Source of the DNA: Actinomycetes bacterium | GTDB taxonomy: Bacteria > Actinomycetota > Acidimicrobiia > Acidimicrobiales > Acidimicrobiaceae | Reading direction: 5' to 3' | NCBI GenBank assembly: GCA_021819205.1 | Contig: JAKARV010000001.1 | Location: 62,001 to 126,000, forward strand | DNA length: 64,000 nucleotides | Shown: piece by piece, positions 57,513 through 64,000 of the stretch | Position numbering within the stretch: the stretch's first letter is position 1 | How the letters are laid out: each line of letters opens with the position of its first letter | Notes under the pieces: generated by a model | Told to the model about the DNA's origin: nothing | What the model saw: the letters and a program-made list of their open reading frames with translations, nothing else | Databases searched by the model: none | Made by a program: the position numbers and the translations under genes

Positions 57513-57524
57513 TTTCTTAAGAAA
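57513..57524. promoter_or_regulatory. 12-bp palindrome overlapping the tetR start codon
   Basis: TTTCTTAAGAAA is a perfect palindrome whose last base is the A of the tetR ATG. A bound protein here would block initiation, so autoregulation is possible. It differs from the repeat in the downstream promoter (58225-58240), so the same regulator binding both is uncertain. Confidence 0.3.
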
Positions 57525-58177
57525 TGCCAGCAGCCCGAGATCCAGCGGCTGAGTTTGACGGCAAGCCAGAACGCAATCCGCGAGCGCAGGAGAGTGCCGA
57601 GAAGCGGATATTCCATGCTGCTGTTGACCTCTTTGCGGCTCGTGGGTTTGCCGCTACCGGAATTCGCCAGATAGCCGAGGTCGTTGGCGTCACCACGGCA
57701 ACTTTGTACTACTACGCGCGCACAAAGGACGACTTGCTGCTGGCGATCATGCAATCGGGCCTTTCGGAGCTCCTGGACGAGGCCCGGGCGGCGGTTGGCA
57801 AGGCGGTTGATCCCGGCGAAAGGGTTCGGAACCTTGTCGGCGTCCACGTACGTTTTGGCGCCTTGAACCCTAGCCGGGCAAAAGTCATCGATAACGAATT
57901 CCAGTGGTTGGAGGGGAGCTATCGCGCGGCGATCGTAGCGTTGCGTGACGATTACGAGGCACTGTGGAGCGTTGCGATCGAAGACGGCATCTCCAGCCGG
58001 ATCTTCTGGCCGCGAACTCCCGCTTTTGCTCGGCTCGCGTTGCTGGAGATGTGCAATGGCGTCGCCCACTGGTATCGCCGTGACGGGTCAACTTCGATAG
58101 CCGAAATTGTCGCGGCCTACCAAGAGATGGCGCTCGCGATCCTCACCCCCTCATCTAACTATCCCTTATCGCCGTAG
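57524..58177 (+). CDS. TetR/AcrR family transcriptional regulator
   Basis: A 217-residue regulator. The helix-turn-helix domain spans about residues 25-72: RIFHAAVDLFAARGFAATGIRQIAEVVGVTTATLYYYARTKDDLL. The C-terminal ligand-binding half is all-helical and resembles KstR2/FadR-like TetR proteins that sense acyl-CoA esters, but that is only a similarity impression. It is codirectional with, and 130 bases before, a permease-ligase-hydratase operon whose promoter contains a palindrome, so it is the likely repressor. A CoA thioester made by the ligase would be a sensible inducer. Confidence 0.85.
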   Translation: MPAARDPAAEFDGKPERNPRAQESAEKRIFHAAVDLFAARGFAATGIRQIAEVVGVTTATLYYYARTKDDLLLAIMQSGLSELLDEARAAVGKAVDPGERVRNLVGVHVRFGALNPSRAKVIDNEFQWLEGSYRAAIVALRDDYEALWSVAIEDGISSRIFWPRTPAFARLALLEMCNGVAHWYRRDGSTSIAEIVAAYQEMALAILTPSSNYPLSP

Positions 58178-58215
58178 TCCGGAGATGTCGACGATGGATC
58201 CGTCGCTTCAATTGC

Positions 58216-58244
58216 TTGACAGGTTATCGATCGAACGATAGATT
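58216..58244 (+). promoter_or_regulatory. Promoter of the permease operon with embedded operator-like palindrome
   Basis: TTGACA (58216-58221) is followed after 17 bases by TAGATT (58239-58244), the best -35/-10 pair in the window. The spacer contains TATCG-N6-CGATA (58225-58240), an inverted repeat that overlaps the first bases of the -10 element, so a bound repressor would block RNA polymerase. A small hairpin, CGACG-N7-CGTCG (58189-58205), lies just before. The upstream gene encodes a TetR protein, the natural candidate to bind here. Confidence 0.75.
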
Positions 58245-58306
58245 TGTTTGTGGCGGCAGTCAAGGTCGCCACAGTTCGTTACCAGTGGCGGATGAGGGGG
58301 GGTCAT

Positions 58307-59914
58307 ATGTCGAATGCTCAAGACCAGGCGAAGCGTACGGACTACAAGGTGCATCGGTTGCGTCCAAACAGCATCGGGGTGCTGGGTGTCATGTTTCTTC
58401 TCATCGGCGCAACCTCTCCGCTGCTCGCAATCCTCGGGAACGTTCCCATTGAAGTATCGGCTGGCAACGGGATCTACGCGCCGGGCGGCTACCTCGTGTG
58501 GATCGTGGGTCTTTTGGTTTTTGTTGTGGGTTACGCCGCAATCGCTCGGCGGATGGTCTCAACCGGTGGGTTTTACAGCTATATCAGCCACGGTCTTGGG
58601 CGACCGGCGGGCCTGGCCGCAGGCTGGTCGGCGCTTGCTGCGTACGCGATCGGCGAAGCCGGCCTATTTGGCGGGCTCGGGTACTTCGCCGCAAACACCT
58701 TCGCGGTCGAACTCGGTATCCATCTATCGTGGGTGGTCTATGGAGCGGTGGCGTTGGCCATCGTTGCCTTTTTGAGTTACCGCGATATCCGGCTGAGCAC
58801 TAAGGTGCTTGGCGTTTTGGGCGTAGTTGAGGTACTCGTCCTTCTCCTGGTGGATGTAGTTGTGCTTGCGCATGGGGGTGCGAACGGTTTAACCGTTGCT
58901 CCCCTCAACCCGGTGAAGGCGTTCTCCGGTCCCTCGCCTACGATCGGCCTTATGTTTGCCTTTCTGTCGTGGGTCGGATTCGAGATGGTTCCGAACTACG
59001 CGGAGGAGACCTCCAACCCGGCGCGAAATACCGGCCGGGGCCTCTACCTGGGGGTGATAGGCCTGGGAGTTCTTTTCATTCTTAGCGCCTGGGCCGGAAT
59101 CATCGGCAACGGTGTCAACCACGCCGTCGCGCTTGCAACCTCGAACCCGGTTAACTTCTACTTCACCATGACAACCCGTTTCGTGGGCTCTTGGGCCACC
59201 ACTCTCATGGAGTGGCTCATTGTTACCAGCACCTTCGCAGCCTGCCTCGTCTGGCACCAAACCACCTCGCGATACTATTACGTACTCGGGCGCGAGGGGG
59301 TGGGGCAGCCGCTTGGGAGAACACATGATCGGCACAAGTCACCCCATGTTGCGGTCCTCTTCCAAACGGGTATCGTCGCCGCGTGGGGAGTTCTCTTTAT
59401 CATCTTCTACTACGCCGACAAGTCTGCCCGGAGCTACGCAGGCAACTTTGCAACGGCTCCGTACGCTGAACTCTTTGCTTGGCTGCTGGTAGCCACCACT
59501 CTTTTCATCCTTGCCAACGAGTTTCTTTGCTCAGTGGCCATTATCGTGTACTTCCGCCGTGGACAACAGATTGGGTTGCGCAGCTGGTTCCAGACGTTGG
59601 TCGCCCCGGCACTCGCGACAATCTTGCTCGGTATCATGCTGGTCGTTGCCGTGACCCATGTTGGCACGTTGGGTGGCAATGTCAGCTTTGTGAAGGCAAT
59701 ACCGGCTGTCTGCATCGCTTGGATTCTGGTGGGCCTAGGCTTGGCCTTCTGGCTGCGAGCTCGAAGGCCGGATACCTACGATCGGCTGGGTAGCCTCGTC
59801 GAACGCCTCGACGTCCGCGAGTCTTTGAGTGCGCCCGTTGCCCCAGCGGACAAAGTTGCGCCCGAGGCACCGCTGGCAATAGAGGTTGAGCCGGTACCCG
59901 AGGAAGGACTCTAG
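58307..59914 (+). CDS. APC superfamily amino acid/amine permease
   Basis: A 535-residue permease with about twelve membrane helices, of the amino acid-polyamine-organocation superfamily. GVLGVMFLLIGATSPLLAILGNVPIE is the first helix with its unwound glycine-rich centre; FAFLSWVGFEMVPNYAEETSNPARNTGRG is the conserved APC signature around helix 6, with the E-E-x-x-N-P motif. A charged C-terminal tail follows. ATG 58307 is preferred over the upstream in-frame start because a GAGGGGGGG run precedes it. Import of an amino acid, amine or carboxylate feeding the next two genes is inferred. Confidence 0.85.
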   Translation: MSNAQDQAKRTDYKVHRLRPNSIGVLGVMFLLIGATSPLLAILGNVPIEVSAGNGIYAPGGYLVWIVGLLVFVVGYAAIARRMVSTGGFYSYISHGLGRPAGLAAGWSALAAYAIGEAGLFGGLGYFAANTFAVELGIHLSWVVYGAVALAIVAFLSYRDIRLSTKVLGVLGVVEVLVLLLVDVVVLAHGGANGLTVAPLNPVKAFSGPSPTIGLMFAFLSWVGFEMVPNYAEETSNPARNTGRGLYLGVIGLGVLFILSAWAGIIGNGVNHAVALATSNPVNFYFTMTTRFVGSWATTLMEWLIVTSTFAACLVWHQTTSRYYYVLGREGVGQPLGRTHDRHKSPHVAVLFQTGIVAAWGVLFIIFYYADKSARSYAGNFATAPYAELFAWLLVATTLFILANEFLCSVAIIVYFRRGQQIGLRSWFQTLVAPALATILLGIMLVVAVTHVGTLGGNVSFVKAIPAVCIAWILVGLGLAFWLRARRPDTYDRLGSLVERLDVRESLSAPVAPADKVAPEAPLAIEVEPVPEEGL

Positions 59915-61524
59915 TGAGCCCAGCCATCTCCCCACCGACTACGTCCCTGCTCCTTCACGAACGGGCTGGCCGGGTTCCAGATGCAATCTTTTTACGAACG
60001 AGAGCCGGGGATGTCACCTATGGTCAAGCCAGTGAGGTAGTTCACAGGGTGGCGAATGGCTTGATTCGCAGAGGGGTAATACCCGGGAGCCCGGTAGCAC
60101 TCTTCATGCGCAACAGCGCCGACCATATCGTGTGCTCATTTGCCGTGGCTGAATCGGGCGGTGTTGCCGTGCCCCTCAATCCGCTCTTGCGTTCTGCCTC
60201 TCTGGTATACCCCTTGGTCTTGACCGCGGCCACCACGGTTATTGTCGATGAAGCTCTGCTCGGATCGCTGCTAGAAGTGGCAGCGTCGCTTCCAGATGTC
60301 CATCTGGTCGTGGTGTGTGGCCACCTTCCCGACTCCATCCCAGTTGCTGCCGCGCTCACTACGCTCGAGGCTCTTGCCGCCGATGATTCCGGACCGCCAC
60401 CGCCTGCTGTGGCCTCCAACGACCTGGATGCGGCGATGATGCTCTTCACCTCCGGGACATCGGGCCCGTCCAAAGCGTGTGTGCTCTCTCATCGCTACCT
60501 GCTCAGGCAGGGTCAATGGCACGCCGAGCATCTAGATCTTGGCCCCCTGGACGTGCTGTACTGTCCGTTCCCGTTGTTCCACATAGATGCTGCCACTCTG
60601 ACAGTCATTGCCGCTCTTACGGTTGGAGCCACCGCGGCCATTGGTGAGCGCTTCAGTACATCAAAATTCTGGGAAGAGGTCACAAGTTTTGACGCAACGG
60701 TTTTCAACTTTATGGGGGCGACACTGACAATGCTCTGGAAACAGCCCCGGGGGAAGTTTGATCGAGCTCATCGTGTGCGCCTCGCCTGGGGAGTTCCGAT
60801 GCCAGAGTGGCACGAGGCGTTTTCCGAACGTTTTGGGATTCGGCTCTACGAAGTCTACGGACTCACCGATGCCGGGGTCGTAGCCTACGATCCATTGGGA
60901 GAGCCGCACCGTCCGGGAGCCTGCGGGAGGGTCATCGACGAATACGAGGTGGCGGTCGCCGATGAGCATGGTGACCTTCTTCCCGTTGGGCAAGAGGGTG
61001 AAATCCTTATACGCCCCAGGGAACGGGGAACGATTATGGATGGGTACTACTCGATGCCGAACGAGACCTTACAGGCCTTCTCCGGGCTATGGTTTCACAC
61101 GGGGGACCTTGGCAAGCTAGACGCTGAGGGGTATCTGTACTTCCTTGGCCGCAACAAAGACATGATTCGCCGCCGCGGCGAGAATATTTCGGCATTTGAG
61201 GTAGAAGAGTCGATTATCGCGCACCCCGAGGTGCTTGAGGTCGCTGCTTTTGGAGTGCCGAGCGAGTTGAGCGAGGACGAGATCATGGCTTGCGTTGTCA
61301 AGAGGCCTGGTTCGCCGCTAACCTACGACGAGCTGATCGGATTTTGCGAAAAGTCCAGCCCGCGGCACATGATTCCCCGGTTTGTCGAGTTTGTCCATGA
61401 GCTGCCCAAGACTCCTACCCTCAAGGTCGAGAAGTTCAAGCTTCGGGAGAGGGGGGTTACCGCCAATACCTTCGATCGGGAGGCAGTCCGGAGCCTTGTT
61501 GTACGCGAGGGAAGCCGGCGATGA
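59914..61524 (+). CDS. AMP-forming acyl-CoA ligase (CaiC-like)
   Basis: A 536-residue ATP-dependent acid-CoA ligase of the ANL superfamily. The P-loop-like motif is MLFTSGTSGPSKACVLSH (about residues 175-192), then YGLTDAG and the hinge region TGDLGKLDAEGYLYFLGRNKDMIRRRGENISAFEVE. The C-terminal catalytic lysine lies in TPTLKVEKFKL, where glycine before the lysine is replaced by leucine. Overall it resembles crotonobetaine/carnitine-CoA ligase CaiC. GTG 59914 overlaps the permease stop by one base, and the hydratase overlaps by four. Substrate not established. Confidence 0.85.
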   Translation: MSPAISPPTTSLLLHERAGRVPDAIFLRTRAGDVTYGQASEVVHRVANGLIRRGVIPGSPVALFMRNSADHIVCSFAVAESGGVAVPLNPLLRSASLVYPLVLTAATTVIVDEALLGSLLEVAASLPDVHLVVVCGHLPDSIPVAAALTTLEALAADDSGPPPPAVASNDLDAAMMLFTSGTSGPSKACVLSHRYLLRQGQWHAEHLDLGPLDVLYCPFPLFHIDAATLTVIAALTVGATAAIGERFSTSKFWEEVTSFDATVFNFMGATLTMLWKQPRGKFDRAHRVRLAWGVPMPEWHEAFSERFGIRLYEVYGLTDAGVVAYDPLGEPHRPGACGRVIDEYEVAVADEHGDLLPVGQEGEILIRPRERGTIMDGYYSMPNETLQAFSGLWFHTGDLGKLDAEGYLYFLGRNKDMIRRRGENISAFEVEESIIAHPEVLEVAAFGVPSELSEDEIMACVVKRPGSPLTYDELIGFCEKSSPRHMIPRFVEFVHELPKTPTLKVEKFKLRERGVTANTFDREAVRSLVVREGSRR

Positions 61525-62300
61525 CACTATCCGGGGTGTCATCGCTCGACGAACCTGTTGATTATCGCTTGGATGGCGCAGTAGCGTCTATTACCCTCAA
61601 CCGCCCGTCGCGACTGAACGCGATCAGCCACGAGCTCGCGGTGGATCTGGTAGCGGCGCTTGATCTCGCGGCGCGCGACCAAGCTCGCGTAGTTCTTTTG
61701 ACCGGTATCGGGAAGGCATTCTGCGCCGGGCACGACCTCAAGATCGACGGAGGCCACCAAGACGGAACGGCGGGCTATGCCGATCGCCTACAGGATGTCA
61801 CCAGGCGAATTAGATCGATGCCGGCTATCGTGATCGCGGCTGTGCACGGCTACGTCCTGGGCGGAGGCTTCGAGTTTGCACTCACCTCTGACCTGGTTAT
61901 TGCGGCTCAAGATGCGGTCTTTGGTTTTCCGGAGGTGGGCGTGGGTCTAAGTGTTACGGGAGGTGTAACCAAGCTGCTTACCTATTACGTGGGGCCCCTG
62001 AGGGCTAAGCAGCTCCTCATTACTGGCGAGAGGCTGACCGCCGACCAAGCCAAGACGTTGGGGCTGGTCAACTGGGTAGTAGAACGCGACGAGTTGATGA
62101 GCCGGGCAGCCAGCCTTGCAGAGGTGCTTCTGGGCCAACCTTCGCTCAGCATGACCCTGGCCAAACAGGCAGTTGACGCGGGACTTGACAACAGCCTTGA
62201 GTCCCAACTGGAGATGGAGACCTACCATCTATCGATGGCGGAGCAGTCGCCAGAAGCGGCGCTTGGCCGAGCCGCGTTCCGCCTGCTGCATCCCTCGTGA
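61521..62300 (+). CDS. Enoyl-CoA hydratase/isomerase (crotonase family)
   Basis: A 259-residue crotonase. FCAGHDLKI gives the first oxyanion-hole strand, and GYVLGGGFEFALTSDLVIA the second with Glu118; Glu138 in FGFPEVGVG corresponds to the second catalytic glutamate, so both acid-base residues of hydratases are present. Similar in type to CaiD crotonobetainyl-CoA hydratase, but many crotonases look alike. ATG 61521 overlaps the ligase stop (ATGA). It is the last gene of the TetR-linked operon; no convincing terminator with a T-run follows. Confidence 0.87.
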   Translation: MTLSGVSSLDEPVDYRLDGAVASITLNRPSRLNAISHELAVDLVAALDLAARDQARVVLLTGIGKAFCAGHDLKIDGGHQDGTAGYADRLQDVTRRIRSMPAIVIAAVHGYVLGGGFEFALTSDLVIAAQDAVFGFPEVGVGLSVTGGVTKLLTYYVGPLRAKQLLITGERLTADQAKTLGLVNWVVERDELMSRAASLAEVLLGQPSLSMTLAKQAVDAGLDNSLESQLEMETYHLSMAEQSPEAALGRAAFRLLHPS

Positions 62301-62321
62301 TCGGGGGTTTGGCCGGCATCC

Positions 62322-62338
62322 TTGATAACCTATCAAGT
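62322..62338. repeat. Inverted repeat downstream of the hydratase gene
   Basis: CTTGAT (62322-62327) and ATCAAG (62333-62338) are perfect complements around AACCT, 22 bases after the hydratase stop. It lacks a T-run and may be a weak terminator or a protein-binding palindrome. Confidence 0.35.
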
Positions 62339-62795
62339 GGCTGGAGCGACGTCTGGCCGATCGCCCGACCGCCGGTAGTCGTGGCTGGAGACGTAGCGCT
62401 TGAGCGATCTCTTGTCTGATTGGGAGTCTTTGCGTGTGCTCGCCTCCGCTCCGTATAAGCCGCGGTTTCAGGATTGCGAGAGATGTTGGTCAAAGGCATG
62501 GTGGACTACCCCGGGTTTGCTGCACCCCTTCTTGAGAGGGACGGATGGCGTCATGGCAAGGGGTCGGCGCCGCGGATGGAATGGCATCGACTTCGGGTGG
62601 CAAAGCTGAGTGCTACCCGCGTAGACGGGAGTGATCTGGGTGAGATGTAGTTGCAGTTGCAAGTCCTTTCCGAACGACCGTGACTCGGGTGTAGTGGTTG
62701 GAGCCAGGCCGATTCGGACGAAATTATCAAATTGGGGTTCCACCGCGGATCTTCTTGGGTTATTCCGCCTTCGTTGAGGAAGATAAGGCATGCTG
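62339..62795. other. Gene-poor region of about 460 bp
   Basis: Nothing recognisable as an intact gene was found. A 55-codon open frame with an ATG start at 62483 (to 62650) has no evident ribosome-binding site or homology to any family I know. The sequence from about 62640 is richer in A and T. It may be decayed remains of an inserted element, but no terminal repeats or transposase motif could be seen. Confidence 0.4.
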
Positions 62796-63899
62796 CTAGT
62801 CGGCGAGGGTCGCCTCCAGGACTCTTGCCTTTGAGAGATGCGGCCTGAGGGCGATGAGCGTGGTACCGGCTACCACCGCCCACAGCGCGACCAGCAAGAG
62901 GGTGAGCACGTGCGCGATGATGGCGGCAAACCCCGCCCCGGTCGTGGTCGCAACCTCCCAGGAGGCCGAGGTGAGCACGCCCAACGGGAAGGTGAAGCCC
63001 CACCAGCCCATGGTGAAGGGGTACTGCCCACGGCGCTTGTAGCTGATCGAGAGGATGCCGGCAACCGCCAACCACCATAGCCCGTAGGCGAAGAGGGTGA
63101 TCGCGCCGATGAGCCCCGCTCCCACCAGCGCCGAGGTGGTTGCCGAAGGGTCGAGCTTGTGGAGATCGACGCCGAGCGCGAGTATCGAGGCGGCTCCGGT
63201 TCCAAGCGGTCCCAGGATCAGCCAGGTCGAGGTGGCGAGGTGAGGAGCGAAGAGGCGGTGGACGCTGAGGCGCAGGAAGATCACCGCTATCAACGAGAGG
63301 GCTAGCGGCACCGACATCGCCCAGAGGAAGTAGCCGGCCCAAATCAGGTTGACGGCCGCCCCGTGGGGAAGATGCGGAGCCAGCACCGCCACTTGGAAGG
63401 AGGCGACCTCGGCGGGCACAATCGGGAGGAGCCAGGTGGGGTCGAGCTCCTCCAGGGTGGCAATGTGGTGAGCGAAGAGGCGATAAGGGGCGTAGATTCC
63501 GCTTCCAATGGCGATCACGATGTTGGCAATAAGTACCCACATCATCACTTCGTTTGTCGAAGTTCCGAAGAGGTTGGGCTCTAGGTGGACGACGCCGTTG
63601 GCGGTGGAGGAGACCGCCATCGGGACGCAGCCGATGAACATCAGCCGGGCCTTGTTGTCCAGCAGCTCTCCAAGCTTTTCCGGGTGGACGGCGAACCAGG
63701 CACTGCCGCCGATCACCAGGGCGACGAGGATCGATGCGGTGAGAACCCAGAGAGCTTTCGCCACCGGGACCAGGGATGCCGAGAGATCCGGGAGCAGGAC
63801 CGCGACGATGCCGGTTCCCATCACCACCGCGAAGTATTCGAAGCCGAATGATGGGAGCCGCCTGGTTGCCATCATCCCCCGGAGTTCCTGGTGCGCCAT
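62796..63899 (-). CDS. TDT/SLAC1 family transporter (tellurite-resistance/dicarboxylate type)
   Basis: A 367-residue membrane protein with about ten helices. FEYFAVVMGTGIVAVLL is the first helix with the family G-T-G motif, and MGWWGFTFPLGVLTSA is the conserved segment of the TDT/SLAC1 fold, which includes TehA, fungal sulfite exporter Ssu1 and malate transporters. The substrate (sulfite, dicarboxylate, nitrate-like anions) cannot be read from sequence alone. ATG 63899 has GAGGAGG upstream on the minus strand, with an AT-rich promoter region beyond. Confidence 0.85.
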   Translation of the reverse strand: MAHQELRGMMATRRLPSFGFEYFAVVMGTGIVAVLLPDLSASLVPVAKALWVLTASILVALVIGGSAWFAVHPEKLGELLDNKARLMFIGCVPMAVSSTANGVVHLEPNLFGTSTNEVMMWVLIANIVIAIGSGIYAPYRLFAHHIATLEELDPTWLLPIVPAEVASFQVAVLAPHLPHGAAVNLIWAGYFLWAMSVPLALSLIAVIFLRLSVHRLFAPHLATSTWLILGPLGTGAASILALGVDLHKLDPSATTSALVGAGLIGAITLFAYGLWWLAVAGILSISYKRRGQYPFTMGWWGFTFPLGVLTSASWEVATTTGAGFAAIIAHVLTLLLVALWAVVAGTTLIALRPHLSKARVLEATLAD

Positions 63900-64000
63900 G
63901 GCTATAACCTCCTCGAGTTGCGCGTACGTTAGTTGTTATCTATTATGAACTAGAGGAATTGGGATTATGTCGATAGTTATAAAACTTTGATATATAATTA
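63900..64000. promoter_or_regulatory. AT-rich upstream region of the TDT transporter with repeated half-sites
   Basis: The last 70 bases are far more AT-rich than the window. They contain TAGTT-N13-AACTA (63930-63952) and AGTT-ATAA-AACT (63975-63986), two inverted repeats sharing the AGTT/AACT half-sites. They would lie upstream of the transporter's promoter on the minus strand and could bind a regulator. TATAAT at 63993-63998 reads out of the window on the plus strand. Confidence 0.4.

Noticed and set aside
62483-62650. Small protein gene of 55 residues
   Set aside because: Poor ribosome-binding site, no family match and atypical composition; recorded only as part of the intergenic entry.

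Overview
The window is a high-GC bacterial chromosome segment, dense with genes, that I read as an actinobacterium. The clues are several families that are largely actinobacterial: DUF3107, DUF3090, the MSMEG_4193-type phosphatase, the SCO1664-type kinase-fold protein, a PdtaS-like sensor kinase and a pair of ArsA/Get3-like ATPases resembling Rv3679/Rv3680. Many starts are GTG or TTG. A deep lineage such as Acidimicrobiia is my guess, but the sequence alone does not fix it. No rRNA, tRNA, CRISPR array or intact insertion sequence was found.

Layout. 1-2.9 kb: end of a cytochrome c maturation operon (CcmF C-terminus, CcmG-like thioredoxin, a CcmH-CcmI-like fusion) and a small molybdopterin oxidoreductase. 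2.9-7.2 kb: a SufR-like regulator divergent from mrp, then DUF3107 and two ArsA-like ATPases. 7.3-20 kb: mixed housekeeping genes: DUF2079 membrane protein, PHP phosphoesterase, PdtaS-like kinase, electron transfer flavoprotein EtfBA, BluB, an ABC exporter, a PIG-L deacetylase, a Bcp peroxiredoxin, a thiolase and the MSMEG_4193-DUF3090-SCO1664 trio. 20-54 kb: a nearly uninterrupted transcription and translation supercluster: secE-nusG-rplKA-rplJL-rpoBC-rpsLG-fusA-tuf-rpsJ-S10/spc operons-secY-adk-map-infA-rpmJ-rpsMKD-rpoA-rplQ-truA-rplM-rpsI, running straight into glmM and glmS (amino-sugar synthesis). 56-64 kb: a glycosyltransferase, then an accessory block with a TetR regulator, an APC permease, an acyl-CoA ligase and a crotonase-family hydratase, and finally a TDT/SLAC1-family transporter on the minus strand with an AT-rich upstream region.

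Regulation visible in the sequence includes a long intrinsic terminator between rplL and rpoB, structured leaders before rplK and rplJ, strong GC-rich hairpins around rpsJ, three probable leaderless promoters (a -10 hexamer exactly six bases before the start codon), and a consensus-like promoter with an embedded palindrome in front of the permease operon. The most unusual points are infA apparently starting with CTG, the missing signature lysine in one of the paired ArsA-like ATPases, acidic C-terminal tails on both L22 and S3, and the TetR-controlled CoA-thioester operon. I did not find a clearly new multi-gene defence or mobile system; the best candidates for undescribed biology are the SCO1664 trio, the ATPase cluster and the TetR operon.
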